Assembly (NCBI GenBank): GCA_933228895.1
Contig: OW121855.1
Span: 73,432,698 to 73,496,697 of the forward strand
Reading direction: 5' to 3'
Origin: Platycnemis pennipes
Lineage: Eukaryota > Arthropoda > Insecta > Odonata > Platycnemididae
Length of the DNA stretch: 64,000 nucleotides
Below are positions 12,201 through 24,120 of this stretch, in pieces. The position numbers and the translations under genes were made by a program. Each line of letters begins with the position of its first letter. The stretch's first letter is position 1. Below the pieces are notes generated by a model, which did no database searches, had not been told where the DNA came from, and was given only the letters and a program-made list of their open reading frames with translations.

Positions 12201-12923
12201 TGAAGTCACAAAAAGAGATATACACTTCTTACGATGGAGACATCAAGTAAGAACTACACGAATGGAGTACGTGAAACATAAGTGTGGGCAATAGCGTATA
12301 TACCAATTCTGCAGCTAGGTATGAAAATCATTTTCATTTGAGATTAGCGATGAGGTAAAGATACTTTTTTCACAGTTTGAGCAATGAGAAGTGCCAACAG
12401 GTAAATATATGGTTACCAAATTTACACGAAATGAAAATGAATTAACTCGCTAAAATGAAATAAAATTGATGTGTGCTGGGACTCGCTCTCCAGCTAAGGG
12501 AAATTCCCCGCCCCGAGAGCACACGAAGGACAAGTGGAAATTGTGTTGCATTGCTTCGGAATTACGGTCTCTGTGTTGTTGTTATAAACAGTACACAAAA
12601 ATACGATGGACCTACGTGGAGACGAAGAATTCCCGTTTCAAAGGAGTGTCATAATCAGTCATTATTTTCCGACTTTATGACTTTAACGTCATACACGTCA
12701 TGGAAATCAGCCTATTTTCGCCAAAATTAGCGTTTTTCTGAGGTCAACAGAATGATGAGAAACGCAATGACTGAAAAATTAATACATTTATTTAGTAGAC
12801 CAATCCTTACTCTCGAAGTTTGCGCAGAAAAAAACTGTTTAAGTAGCAAAGCAGGGTCTTCAAGTCATGAGGTGTAGACCTCTGCGGAAGCGTTTTTGAC
12901 CGTGGTATCCGACAGCCTTAAGG

Positions 12924-13290
12924 TTTGATGTAGACTAATTGAGTGGGTATTTCTAAGGCTTTCATGTTTTTGAGGATAAATAAACGGTGATGGAGTTTTC
13001 AAACAGCATCCGTAACCCTGAATTAAAGGAAATGGAATTGGTAAATTTAAAGGAAATGATAGTTAGCGACCACGATACTCTCACCACACAACATTTCACA
13101 GTTGATGAAATCACTGAAATAAAGTTAATAACAATAAATCCCAGTGGGGATGAAGATGATGAGCCTGAAATTGTTGAAGGAAAACTACTATTGATGATTG
13201 TCTTTAAACATTCATCCAGTCCGATCTCCCGTGACATAGTGATGGGTGGCCATGTAGACGACACCCACGCGTTGGCATCGTGCTGAATCA
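12924..13290 (+). pseudogene. Tigger transposase, C-terminal debris
   Basis: This continues the Tigger coding text interrupted at the MULE: RFDVD, GFHVFEDK, then LTTQHFTVDEITEIKL and the acidic GDEDDEPEIVEGK run typical of the tail of pogo/Tigger transposases. Stops occur near 12940 and 12955. The open frame at 12987-13286 is only the surviving tail, not a stand-alone gene. Confidence 0.65.
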
Positions 13291-13846
13291 GCTGATTACA
13301 AATCAAGCGCCGTAGGAAGTATGTTGTGTGAAGCAATACATAAGAAATATTAAAATCTATATACCCTTTCCCAATAATAATATTATACTTTTAAATGTGC
13401 AACAATATGATGCACACGAGGTTTAGATTCCGTTATTTCCACTCACAGCGCATCTCTTCGATACTTTTAAGTAATAATTTTGCGAATTAAGAAACCATTT
13501 CTTTCTGATTATTCTCAGTGACTTTTTTAAAATATGGTTCAGTAAACGGTAACGAATATATTATGTTACAAATAATTGACTCCTTTCAATTAAAACATCC
13601 GGGCGTCAAAATAGACCAGTTACCATGGACCCATAGTCCGGCAAAATCCCTAATCCGGCATCACTTCAGTCCCAACTGTGCCGGATTAAAGATGCTCAAC
13701 TGTACATACTAAGAATAAAAAATAAAGCTTGATGTGCCTCACAGTGAAACTGAAACATAACGCCACAAAATTATTTATAACCACCTCATTATCACATAAC
13801 ACATTTATTTTATTGTCAAAAACTTAGATCTATTGTCAAATTCTTA

Positions 13847-15360
13847 CAAGGGGAGTGTCCGAGTATCGGGTCAGGGATTTTGACGAAATTTGCCAGGCAG
13901 GTAGTCCTTGATTAGTTATTCACGGATCACCCCCCATATAGGGTTATATATCCAGAAACTTCGTCAATAAACGAGTTTGAAATATTTTATTGCCAATATA
14001 AAGATAATAATTAGCTATATTATAACAGTGCAGTTTGGGTTAGGGGTAAAGTACTCGCTTCACAATGTTGACGTCCCTGGTTTGTGACTCTCCGTCACCA
14101 ATTTTTTTTTCATCGCAGTTTCGTTGTACGACTGTCCCTGCTTTTACATATTTTTAATCTGTTTACCCGGGATGCATTTTAACTATTTTACGTACTAATT
14201 ACGTAATTTTAGCAAATTTCGTAACTAGAACGTTAAATAGTTAATTATGTTATTTACCTTAATTACGTAATTAGTACGTGGCGGAAATACGTCCGCACGC
14301 CCTGTCGTTTTTTGATTACGAAATTAACGGAAGAGCATCAAGTGTGATCGTGATTTTTAATTTCCGTGTCTTTGGCCACGCAGTCCCGACGCACGTAGAA
14401 CATTTGTTCTAATTTGCCTGGTGCCGTGATTTTCCAGCGCTGTGCTTTTTTGGAAAACTAATCGCAAGAGAAAAAAGAACTTAAGCTCTGCAATCATATA
14501 ATTATCATTATAAGTATCTACCGAAATGTTCGGGTGATTCTATCATGCTCCTGAAAATGTGCAATACATTAATTCTTTAAAATTATTTCTTGCAGCTGGT
14601 ATTTTATCAGTTTCCAAGCAACGTCCCTGGTTCGAAACTCTCTCCCACCCGAACATTTCGCCCGATTACCCGAACATTTCGGTAGTTACTTATAATGATA
14701 ATTAATTATATGATTGCAAAGCTTAAGTTCTTTTTTCTCTTGCGATTAGTTTTCCAAAAAAGCACAGCGCTGGAAAATCACGGCACCAGGCAAATTGGAA
14801 CAAATGTTCTACGTGCGTCGGGACTGCGTGGCCAAAGACACGGAAATTAAAAATCACGATCACACTTGATGCTCTTCCGTTAATTTCGTAATCAAAAAAC
14901 GACAGGGCGTGCGGACGTATTTCCGCCACGTACTAATTACGTAATTAAGGTAAATAACATAATTAACTATTTAACGCTCTAGTTACGAAATTTGCTAAAA
15001 TTACGTAATTAGTACGTAAAATAGTTAAAATGCATCCCGGGTAAACAGATTAAAAATATGTAAAAGCAGGGACAGTCGTACAACGAAACTGCGATGAAAA
15101 AAAAATTGGTGACGGAGAGTCACGAACCAGGGACGTCGACATTGTAAAGCGAGTACCTTACCGCTAACCCAAACTGTACTGTTATAACATGGCTAATTAT
15201 TAGCTTTATATTGGTAATACAATATTTCAAACTCGTTTTTTGACGAAGTTTCTGGATATATAACCCTATATGGGGGGTGATTTGTGAATAACTAATCAAG
15301 GACTTCCTGCCTAGCAAATTTCGTCAAAATCCCTGACCCGATACTCGGACACTCCCCTTG
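13847..15360. mobile_element. 1.5 kb foldback / long-inverted-repeat element
   Basis: Arm 1 (13847 to about 14535) and arm 2 (about 14669-15360) are near-identical inverted copies of ~690 bp around a ~130 bp spacer. The outer ends read CAAGGGGAGTGTCCGAGTAT in each inward direction, and TTA flanks both sides (13844-13846, 15361-15363). This is a possible 3-bp target duplication of the kind made by PIF/Harbinger. Each arm contains a tRNA-like segment (TTAGGGGTAAAGTACTCGC, then CCCTGGTTTGTGAC, about 14037-14100, mirrored near 15105-15170). No transposase frame is present, so it is non-autonomous. The short frames at 14723-14929 and 15120-15317 are arm sequence. Confidence 0.8.
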
Positions 15361-15363
15361 TTA

Positions 15364-16799
15364 GATAGGTTATATTTTCCTTATTCAAAGAAAACAGGAT
15401 TCATTTTTTGTAATTAATGCCAGAATATAAATGTATATATTCTAAACAAATAACATGGATTGAGAAAACCCAGTTTTATAAAAAAAAACTTAAATATCAA
15501 TAGGTATTAATTTTAATACAAAAAACTAAAAAAATGGTGGGACTGTGGGAAAGAAGTTTAAAAAATAACTGTTTTGATGAAACTGAATTAATATTTTTCA
15601 GCTAAATAAAAGTTATTCTTAATAAATTAACTTGGGCATTGGGTTTCGTAAGAAAACTTCAATTAGTGAAGATATCCATAGACCCTAAACAGAACAAATT
15701 TGGACGTCTACAATTTTAATTGTGTTCTCACGGTTGCTTCATGTAAATTATTCAACATTAGCAATATGAATTCAGATTAATTCTGCACAAGCTGCTATAT
15801 TTTTGGGTCTATGCCAGCCAATTAAGCTTACCAAACCCAAGATGTGCTCCTATTTTTACAAAAATCAAGTAATTGCACAATAACAGGAGATGGTTGATGA
15901 GAAATGTACAGTTGCATGTAATTGGAAGACAAAAAAATTTGTAGCATTGTGCATACTGTCTTCCTATTGGTGTATCCATTGAAATAATACAGTGAGTGGG
16001 TGGCCAAAAAGAGCCTCCCAGTGTTTGACTGGCTTCTGTGACTTTTGAGAAGCATCAAAAGTATGTGGACAAATGGATAGAAAAATAACCTTCACATCAA
16101 CTAACAATGCATCTCCACCCAAATTGGCACAAAAAAGAGCAAGTAGAACATATTATTGTAGAACTGGGTTACAACAAATAACATTTACAGTGGATGCAAT
16201 GCGTACTCACAAAAGAGATCAACGAACCTCACGCATAACTGCAGAGCCTCTGATGAATTTGAAAGTTAAATATACATTCCTCACCCTCTATACTCACCCT
16301 AGATTTGGAACTCTGCAATTTTCACTTCTATCCCCATTTAAATAAGAATATTGACGCAATTCATTTCACTAGAGATGATGGAAGGTTGTGTACGAGGTCA
16401 TGAATCAAAAAAAGACCACCTGCATTCTTAATTGACAGGATGACAAACTGGTTCACCATGGGGTGAAATATGTAACAGTCAGTGCTTACTGAAGCAATTC
16501 ATATTATATCCAGTATGCTAGCAGCTACTAGTTGTTGAGAATCTAGCATGATTGGAACTGTCCTAGGGGGTTTCACATGATTATTGCACTTTTGCTTGTT
16601 ATTAAACATTATTTCAAACTAATTTAAAATAGAGAAGATCACATAGCAACTGAAACGTGATGTGATTGTTCGACAACCACTGCGTCCTCTGGGAGCCAGT
16701 AGCAAACTAATACTACATCAAGTATGGAATAAAGCAGCTCAGTGAGTATGATAGCGATCATGATTGTTAGCCAGTATACTGGTTCTATATCACACGATA
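15364..16799. other. no recognisable feature
   Basis: AT-rich sequence. I looked for further EnSpm coding text on both strands, because the Tigger and foldback insertions lie between here and the EnSpm remnant, and found none I could defend. Confidence 0.4.
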
Positions 16800-16879
16800 C
16801 TGGAAAGTAGTGATGGCCGGATCGGATCCGCCGGATCCAAAGATCCTGGGAATTTTCATTTTGCTCGGTTCGGATTCAG

Positions 16880-17725
16880 ATCCAAAGACAGAGTAAAATC
16901 GGATCCGGATCGTATATTTTAAATTTTCGCGACTTAGCGATCGAAGCGCGCCGTGAATGGAAATGTAGGTGCGGTAGATATTAAGAAGAAGAGGATGTGT
17001 ACCTCAGGTCACGAAATTAGATGAAAATGTTCCCGTGATACTAGAAGCAAAAGAAAGAAATATGACTTTTTCCCTCATTACCCCGGTATTGTGAGAAAAA
17101 AATACATAGGATGCCACGCGGGTAGCCTACATTCGCCGGGTTCAGGTGGACAACGAGAGCTAGTGTACTGTGCGAAGTTTCATCCCTATCGCAGTTTAAT
17201 TTTTTTCTTCAGTCATTGCATCGAAAATGTTATCATCTTCAATTTCAAATTACATCATTACATCTGAATACTCACTTTATTATACTTTTTTTGTTTCAAT
17301 TAGATTTACAAATGTGCCATTAATAAATTAAGGATGGTTGGGTCGGATCCACGTGTCTTTCATTTCATTCACTACTGAAATCATATCCGAAGACAGTAAA
17401 AATTCAGATCCGGATCGGAGATTTTAAAATTTCGCAGCTTAGTGATCGCGAATGGACTGTACGCATGGTAGATACTGATAAGGAGAGGTTGTGTAACTTG
17501 GTCACGAAATGAGAAGAAGATTTTTTCCGTGCCACAAACACAAAATAAAAAAAGACTCGTCGTGACTTTTTTCTCCATAGGCCCGGATGCGCGAGAAAAA
17601 AAATAAAGCCGAATGTCACGCGGGTCACCTACATTCGCCAGATTCCCGTGATCCTATGATAGCGTAGTCGTTAAAAATGAGGGCTAGTGTACTGCCGGTC
17701 GCAAGTTCGATCCTTAAGAGTATGC
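16880..17725 (+). repeat. subterminal direct duplication in the hAT element
   Basis: About 16880-17200 and 17385-17715 are diverged direct copies. Shared landmarks in order are ATCCGGATCG, GTAGATA.T..GAAG/GGAGAGG, GTCACGAAAT, CACGCGGGT..CCTACATTCGCC and AGGGCTAGTGTACTG. A further inverted relative lies in the right arm near 24130-24420. The repeated end of the unit resembles a degenerate tRNA B-box (GCAAGTTCGATCC near 17700). Confidence 0.6.
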
Positions 17726-18469
17726 CAGAGACAAAGCTGTTCGCAGCCTTTTGTCACGAGATGACTCTGACGACAGGCCGATCAGGTGGACGTAGTTAAT
17801 TTTGTCGCCGTAGTTCGTGAGCTGATGTAGCTTTTTAGCTCCGCCCATCTTGTCGGCCGTATAGTAGCGTAGTGACCGTAGTGTGTGTAGCTTAGCAAAC
17901 TTTTTTTGGCTAAGGAATATCCCCCGCTGGGGAGCTTCTGGCGAACCGCGTCAGCCTTGAGGTTGCTGTTCATGGCCGGCCGGGAAGAGTTTCTGCTGAT
18001 GAGGGATTCTGAATAGTTGCGTCAATTGGTCATTAGAGGAAGAGGAGAAGACATCACTCGGTATAATTTCCATTGGAAATGCCCTTTCTACCTAAATATA
18101 AAACACGAACAAACCTCACCGCGGAGATTGAAACAGCTAAATAACGAAGTTAGCATGATATATCACCTTGCGAGATATATCATGTTTTGACTTGATTGTC
18201 ATTCAATAAATTTATGTTAAAGAATCTTCCTCGATTCACTACACTTCCAATTCCCTCCCCTTTACCCGATGGGCAGGGGGATTCTTAGAAGAATCATTCT
18301 TCACGGCTGTAATACTGCGATGTGGAAGGCAAGGGAAAACCAACACAATATTATCCAGTGGATTCGCAGCTACTCCACTCTTTTCTTTATATCAAGACAT
18401 GATGGAGCCCTCGAGTAAAATATTCTCACATTCGGATCTCCGGGTGGGGACTACCCGAGAGAGTACATC

Positions 18470-18990
18470 AGTCAAGCGTCATAAACATTTTAGGGTAGGA
18501 ACTTGGAACTTGCGATCACTTCGGACCTGCGGGAGATGGGAGAAATTTAAGATGGCTGAATCTGAAGGAAGAACCTGTGATCTCCATTCGCAGAATGGAC
18601 CTCGACATATTAGGAATCAGTGACATGAGATGGCTCGAAGAAGGGAACTTTTGGAGTGGAAGTTACAGAATTATTCACACAGGATCACTGAATGGTAATG
18701 CTGGAGTAAGCATAATGTTTAGCAAGCGTGCAGGACTGCGTGTGAAGAGCTTCCTGCAGTACAGTAAGAGGGTTATAATGATGAAGATTGAAACCAATCC
18801 TACAGATAACATTGTGGTACAAGTTCCCATGCTTACGTCGGACTACGAAGTTTAAGAAGTGGAAGACATCTATGAGGATAAGAGGATTCGTGAAATGAGA
18901 TGCAAAAGAATGGATTCAAAATTCGGAGAAAGGAATAGGTGGGATTAATGAACAGATTTTGAGTTAGAGTAATGACTTGAGAGAAAGTAA
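18470..18990 (+). pseudogene. RTE-clade LINE endonuclease fragment
   Basis: Plus-strand text matches the start of the apurinic-like endonuclease of RTE retrotransposons (often labelled craniofacial development protein 2-like in databases). FRVGTWNLRSLRTCGRW lies at about 18490-18540. After a frameshift come RRMDLDILGISDMRWLEEG, GNAGVSIMFSKRAGLRVKS, QYSKRVIMMKIET and VPMLTSDYEV up to about 18854, then a stop and further EEVEDIYEDKR text. It ends well before the reverse transcriptase, so it is a 5' fragment inside the hAT element. Confidence 0.75.
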
Positions 18991-19118
18991 AGAACAAAAG
19001 TGATGTAATACCGCGTCCCTTTGTCGTTTATCTCAAAATTATAAATGAAACGGATTATGTAAACATTTTAGGATAATTAATAGCATTAAAGATACATGTA
19101 CAAGCTCAACGAATGCAG

Positions 19119-20164
19119 TCATGCTAAGTCGAAATCTGATCTTCTCCGTTTACGGGAAGTTTTTTTCAATTTAGCTCCTTCTTGTGCATCAAGAATATGC
19201 GTCGGCTCGCGAAGAGACATACATATTTCTGCTCCGTCGAGGATCTGTAAGCTCCCGCTGCAGGCACAGGTGATAAAATTTGGCAAGCTTGGGCTCCATC
19301 TTTCTCCATAGGTCATCGTCCTTCATCACCTTCACCGTTTTAATATATGGGTGGACCTCGGTATATACTGCGAATAAGCAGAATTGTCTCCTTGTCACAT
19401 GGAGCTGGCCTTGAATCTGTAAAATAATGCTGTTTTGCAACTATAGCATTGAAGTGCTCCGCGCAGTTACTGTTGAGATCCTGAATTAAACTCCTGCTGT
19501 GGCGTGCTAAATATCCCACGATTCGATTCAGTTCCTCCATTAGCCCAGAGGAGCGGAGCTTATCAATGATAGAATCTTCACTATCCCTTCTAGAGCAGAA
19601 ATATTCGGCGCAGTTTGAGTGGTCTCCAAAGATATGTCTTGGACTATTTAAAATGTCTTTCCTCAATCTCGATATCTTCTCATCAAGGCTTCCGGCTCTG
19701 TCGTCTTGTTTGCGGTAGGCAATTGCTTTATCAATTGCAGTCCGTAAGCGTAAAACACTTGAGGAAATTTTTTTCCTAAGGCAGGCAGGTCCATTCCGCT
19801 TATCCTTGCTGATTTCCCTCAATTTTGTGCAGTAATTTCGCAGGAGGTGGTTTTTGCATTCAATTTTTTCAATCGGAGTATTTTTATAGGGCCGGGATTG
19901 AACCAACGTGGCATATACGCTGCTGTCACCATCTGCAATCAGCTTATTGTATCGGATTCCATACATCTGTTCGCTAGCTCTAAACCCCTCTAAAACTATA
20001 GCCGACTCCATACTTGTGGAAGAGGCTGTGCATTCCCAATTTTTGAAGCACACGTGCTCGCTTGCTTCTGTGAGGGATATTTCTGTTCTTCGGCACACCA
20101 TAAAGTATTTATTTTTGACCCCTACGAAAAGCACCTTTTTGGTACGGTATCCAATGATGACTGC
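19119..20164 (-). pseudogene. second Mutator-YqaJ copy, internally deleted
   Basis: The exon begins after a good acceptor (TTGTATTGCAG) at 20164 with VIIGYRTKKVLFVGVKNKY, then EGFRASEQMYGIRYNKLIAD, GDSSVYATLVQSRPY and NHLLRNYCTKLREI. It runs to NSNCAEHFNAIVAK near 19450. There it joins directly, out of frame, to the end of the YqaJ domain (QIQGQLHVTRRQFCLF, then DDDLWRKMEPKLAKFYHLC, to about 19200). Compared with the copy at 7290-11728, the end of the transposase and most of the YqaJ domain are deleted. This copy has no intron before GDSSV, where the first copy has an 823 bp intron. It is clearly diverged from the first copy. Confidence 0.8.
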
Positions 20165-20643
20165 CTGCAATACAATATGCAAATTTAATTCACCATTTGA
20201 CTACCGCTAATATGAAAATGATAGTAATATAATATCAGAATGATTTCTAGTACCGTCATAAGGTAATTAATCCGTACCACTTCCAGACAGCGAAAATTAG
20301 CACTCCAAAATATTGTACTGATATGATTTGTCAACACTGCATTCGCAAGCCATAAGTAATCCAGCTTGTTTGCTGCGGCAATCCTTTGAGAGGTCAGTGA
20401 GATGAAATGGCCATTGAGGGAGTAGTGTCTCTAATTTTTTGCGGGCATATTACATTATAAATCATCACAGTTTTCCATTCAAAAGTTTGTTATTAGTAAT
20501 ACCTAGTCCTTTTTATCCCGTAACTAGAAATTTAAATCTTTTGTGATAAGTGTTGGCTTTCTTCATTTTTATTACCCACTTACAATTACACTATTTACAA
20601 ATATAAGAAGTCATTGCAAACGTAACCTTGTGGAAGTTTTTAA

Positions 20644-20808
20644 TATGCATAATAAAACGTAATAGTAATACTCCACACTAATTTATTGATCATCGACCCG
20701 GGTAACGGCCGGTTTTGGCAATCTTGAAAATGACACTGAGTTGCCGAAACCTGGGTCGATGATCAATAAATTAGTGTGGAGTATTACTATTACGTTTTAT
20801 TATGCATA
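20644..20808. repeat. 165 bp near-perfect hairpin (palindromic MITE-like)
   Basis: 20644-20700 and 20752-20808 are inverted copies starting TATGCATAATAAAACGTAAT. The pairing continues into the middle segment (GACCCGGG..TTTTGGCAA against TTGCCGAAACCTGGGTC), leaving a loop of about 20 bases. No target duplication is obvious. Confidence 0.75.
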
Positions 20809-23800
20809 CGCTATTTACACCATATTCCATGCATACATAAAACAAAATATGCGTATTTATACGTATCTTAAACTATTAAATTTCGCCATTCTTCAGGGAA
20901 ATGACTATGTCATAACGTCAGCTGAATTTCATCAATGAAGTTATAAGTACGAACCCAAAATTAACATTACTAAATAGTGCATGTATCACAACTGGAAAAA
21001 GGATTATGAATATTCATCGATAACTTTGTTTTATTATTCCGAAAACAACATGTTGTGGTGTGCTGTTTTGTTTTACACAGTCCGCTGTTTTCAAAATTCA
21101 CGAATTTCGCCCTTTAAGTGAAATTGTGAAGTTACAATTCAACCAATTTCGAGTATTTCAATTCAATATATTATTTTGTAGTTAGCGATGCGGAAACATA
21201 GAAAGACTAAATAAAAAGACGATAATGTGAATAAGTCAGAACATAAGCCACGGCTGACTGAAATCCGTCTAGTAGTAGAAATGGAATAGAATAAGGACAA
21301 TGGAAGAATTATATTTCTAATATTCCCTCGATAATTCTTTTGAATCCGCAGGCATGAAAGGAGCGATCAATCATAGAACATTTACAGATGACGGAGGTCA
21401 AGACATTATTTCCGTGTGACAGTTTTAAGTTGAGGCATCACAACAATAATGAGCATTTTTGGCTAATACACGAGTTTTCATAAACCTGGTAAATTCAAAG
21501 ACTAGTAAGTAGTCCCTATTCAACGGTAGACCCCGCAGCGAATTAAATACTCCATTTCAATCGATTCCAATTTCTATGTAATTTTATATTCGTGGTTTCA
21601 TTGCATATTTCAATGTAAACACAGGGAACTATCGCCAAGCGAGTAAAAAAAACAGCCGACTATTGCCAAGCAAATCAGAATCCAGGGTGCGACTCATCAA
21701 ATTACCCCTTCACAGTCGAGGGCGATATCGGGACCAATTCCCTGCCCAGCGGCGACAAACAGTGATCCGTAAACGTTCGGGCCGAGAACAGAGTCACCTT
21801 ACCGCCCGCCGACTCAAGGTACGTAACTGCTAAGAGAGGACTCATTCTATAATCGCCCAAAAGAGAACTCTCGCCCTAAGACTAGTGATCCGTAGTAACC
21901 CCCAGGATTCAACGATCTGCGATTTGAAGAAAATACGTAAGTAGAAATACGGGAAACCAATTATCGTTCTTTACGAATTACTGGCCGACTGAGAGGGTGA
22001 ATGCAGTGTTGGAAAATCGTGACCGGTAGAAGCTTTTGGAAATGATGACTAGAGTCATTCCAGAAGTAGTAGCCTATCTATCCCATTGAGGGAGGCTGCC
22101 CATTACTCAACAGGAGCAATGAAGGATAAAACACGCAGATAGTCGAGAGGGTAGTGATAAAAATAGAAAACGCATAGTTGAACAGGGGGCACATTTTCGG
22201 TGACAAACCGCGACGTGTGAATAGCACGGAATAGGTCAAAGAAATGAGATATGTCACTAAAATCTATTATTAGTTGAAAGAAACCTTGAATATGGTTAAG
22301 ACATAAAATTGTATTTCCTGTTGAGTGAAATCAGACCAATGGCTGAGAACTTCAACCGCTACATTGATGATAGACTCTGTTCTCGAAAACAGGGATTTTT
22401 CATTATATTTGTCTTCGAATACATTAGCCCCAATACCAAGGTTTTTAACATTTGATAAGATAAAAATATTCCGTTGAGTGAACTGTCAACCGCATCCACA
22501 ATTTGGAAGCATTAATTGGCGTAAAAAGTAAATAATACCAGGTTTTGTTGGAAGAAGCTTTGGACGAGGAAAAGGATATATGATCTGATGAGGAAATCGA
22601 GGAGGATAAAAAATTGGGAAAAACGAGAGCAGGGAAAAACAAATGGAATACCAGGTACTAGCTGGATCAAAATGTTGTGAATCTCAGATGGAATGGTAAG
22701 GAATATTAAGAATAAAAGAGTGAAGACAAGTAAATATCATGGAATGCAAAAGTATGAAAGAATGTGTCAAGAAAAAAGGAGGTGAGGTGTAAGGAACAAC
22801 GATAAGAAATGGAAAAACTATTATTGATAGAGGATAAGAAATAGTTATGTGTTGCCAGGAAATAAGAAAGATAAAACGGTTGAAAACAGTAAAGATGAGA
22901 TAAGAAAATATTATTAGAGGCAGAAAGGATTCAGATTAAGGGGTAAAATAATTCGTGGCTAAATCTAAGCCGAGGAATATTAGACTGTGAGGTGGAAAAG
23001 GCATTCGAAAATAAGGGTGAAAAAGCATCTAGTATAGTAGAACACTAATGAAAATATTCAGCCGTGTATACAGAGTGTGAGACTACCTTGCCAAGCCGCC
23101 TACCGCGGCAGTCTCACCTGATGGTTCGTCTGTTCTATCCTCAGGTAGCGAGGCAAGGGTGCGAATCAAGTTCCGTAAGTTAGTGTAAGTTACTGCCCGG
23201 TGTGAAACGTGCAATCCTCGCGCGCCTATTGCAGCAGTCAGATGTCCCATCACCTGTCTATGAGTTACACCGGGGAGTGACGCGTCCCGCTCGATCTCGC
23301 GGCTGGGCTAACGAGAGGGTGAGCTTACGGGAGTGAGAACCCACGACGGGAGACAAGCGAGAGAAGCTTTCCTCTAGCCAGTCGCCAACAGCTAAAATCT
23401 CATCGGACCCTCGAGTAACTCTTGAGATCGGACCCTGCCATGAGTCACCAGCGACCAGACTACCAAAAGGGGCATGGCCTGAGATAGAGGCGGGGTCAGC
23501 CGTCGCGTTTGACGTAGTGGTTTCTCTTTCTGCTGCCAGGGCGCAGCACCTAAAGGTCGTTGTTTAACTAAATGTTTGACCTTCGGTGATACCAAAACAA
23601 TAAGAGGTATATCATTATTATTTTCTTAAACGAATATTTGGTAACATTCCCGAGGTACTGACAATACTGTTTTTTGAAAATTTGTGTTAATTGCGTTGTA
23701 ATACAATAACAAAATAAAAGTTATAAACAATTATGAAAAATTAATATTTTCAGTTGGTAAAAAACTGTTTAGTTTATATTCATACGAAGTTTCATGTTGA

Positions 23801-24120
23801 TAGATTATAAAGTTGAATCGTCACCGCCGCTCAAATATTTTAACCCAGTATGGCACACTCTTAACACTACCTAGGAATACAGGCCATGCTGTATTCCTAG
23901 GGTAATGCAAGTAGGCAGTTAAAAAAAAGTAGATTATCAGAAATTTCATGTCAATTTATAAGTCAAAAAATAATAAAATTTGGTGTTAGTGATATGATTG
24001 GAAAAAATTTTTATTGCAGAATTAAATCATGGAATCATTACGTTAACTTTACCTTGTATTTTTGAGTGACCCATTTGTAAATCTAGTTTAAATGATATAA
24101 GTACAAAAAAGTCAGTATCT
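20809..24120. other. interior of hAT element, unassigned
   Basis: No gene is recognised. An acidic, charged stretch on the plus strand (LLEEALDEEKDI, stop, SDEEIEEDKK; about 22540-22620) may be old coding debris. 23060-23600 is distinctly GC-richer than its surroundings, with no domain I can name. The rest is AT-rich. Confidence 0.35.

Larger units (their letters stand above)
6349..12912 (-). mobile_element. Mutator-like element (MULE) carrying a transposase-YqaJ gene
   Basis: The insert sits inside the Tigger element and is flanked by the direct repeat CAGCCTTA at 6340-6347 and 12913-12920. The repeat extends to 11 bp with one mismatch, CAGCCTTAGGG against CAGCCTTAAGG. Inside the flanks the ends are inverted: CTCCGGATACCTCGG on the left and, in reverse complement, TCGGATACCACGG on the right. 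Both continue to a shared TCCGCA.AGG about 20-30 bp in. A target duplication of 8-11 bp is what the Mutator superfamily makes, and the gene inside encodes a Mutator-like transposase domain. Joining the flanks at one copy of the duplication restores the Tigger frame (LWPAL followed by RFDVD). The exact end base is uncertain by a few nucleotides. Confidence 0.75.
5506..13702 (+). mobile_element. Tigger/pogo (Tc1/mariner superfamily) element, split by a MULE
   Basis: The left end reads TAGTTGAGCACCCTTAATCC (5506 on) and the right end, in reverse complement, CAGTTGAGCATCTTTAATCC (ending at 13702). TA dinucleotides at 5504-5505 and 13703-13704 fit the TA target duplication of this superfamily. Subterminal copies of the phrase TAATCCGG recur at both ends. 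Coding debris of a Tigger transposase lies at both sides (5940-6339 and 12924-13290), and the catalytic core is missing. The MULE at about 6349-12912 interrupts it; without the insert the element is about 1.6 kb. Confidence 0.8.

Noticed and set aside
14723..15317. Short minus-strand open frames
   Set aside because: They fall in the foldback arm and have equivalents in the mirrored arm; they are non-coding.
15364..16799. Continuation of the EnSpm gene beyond the Tigger and foldback insertions
   Set aside because: No EnSpm motif could be read on either strand.
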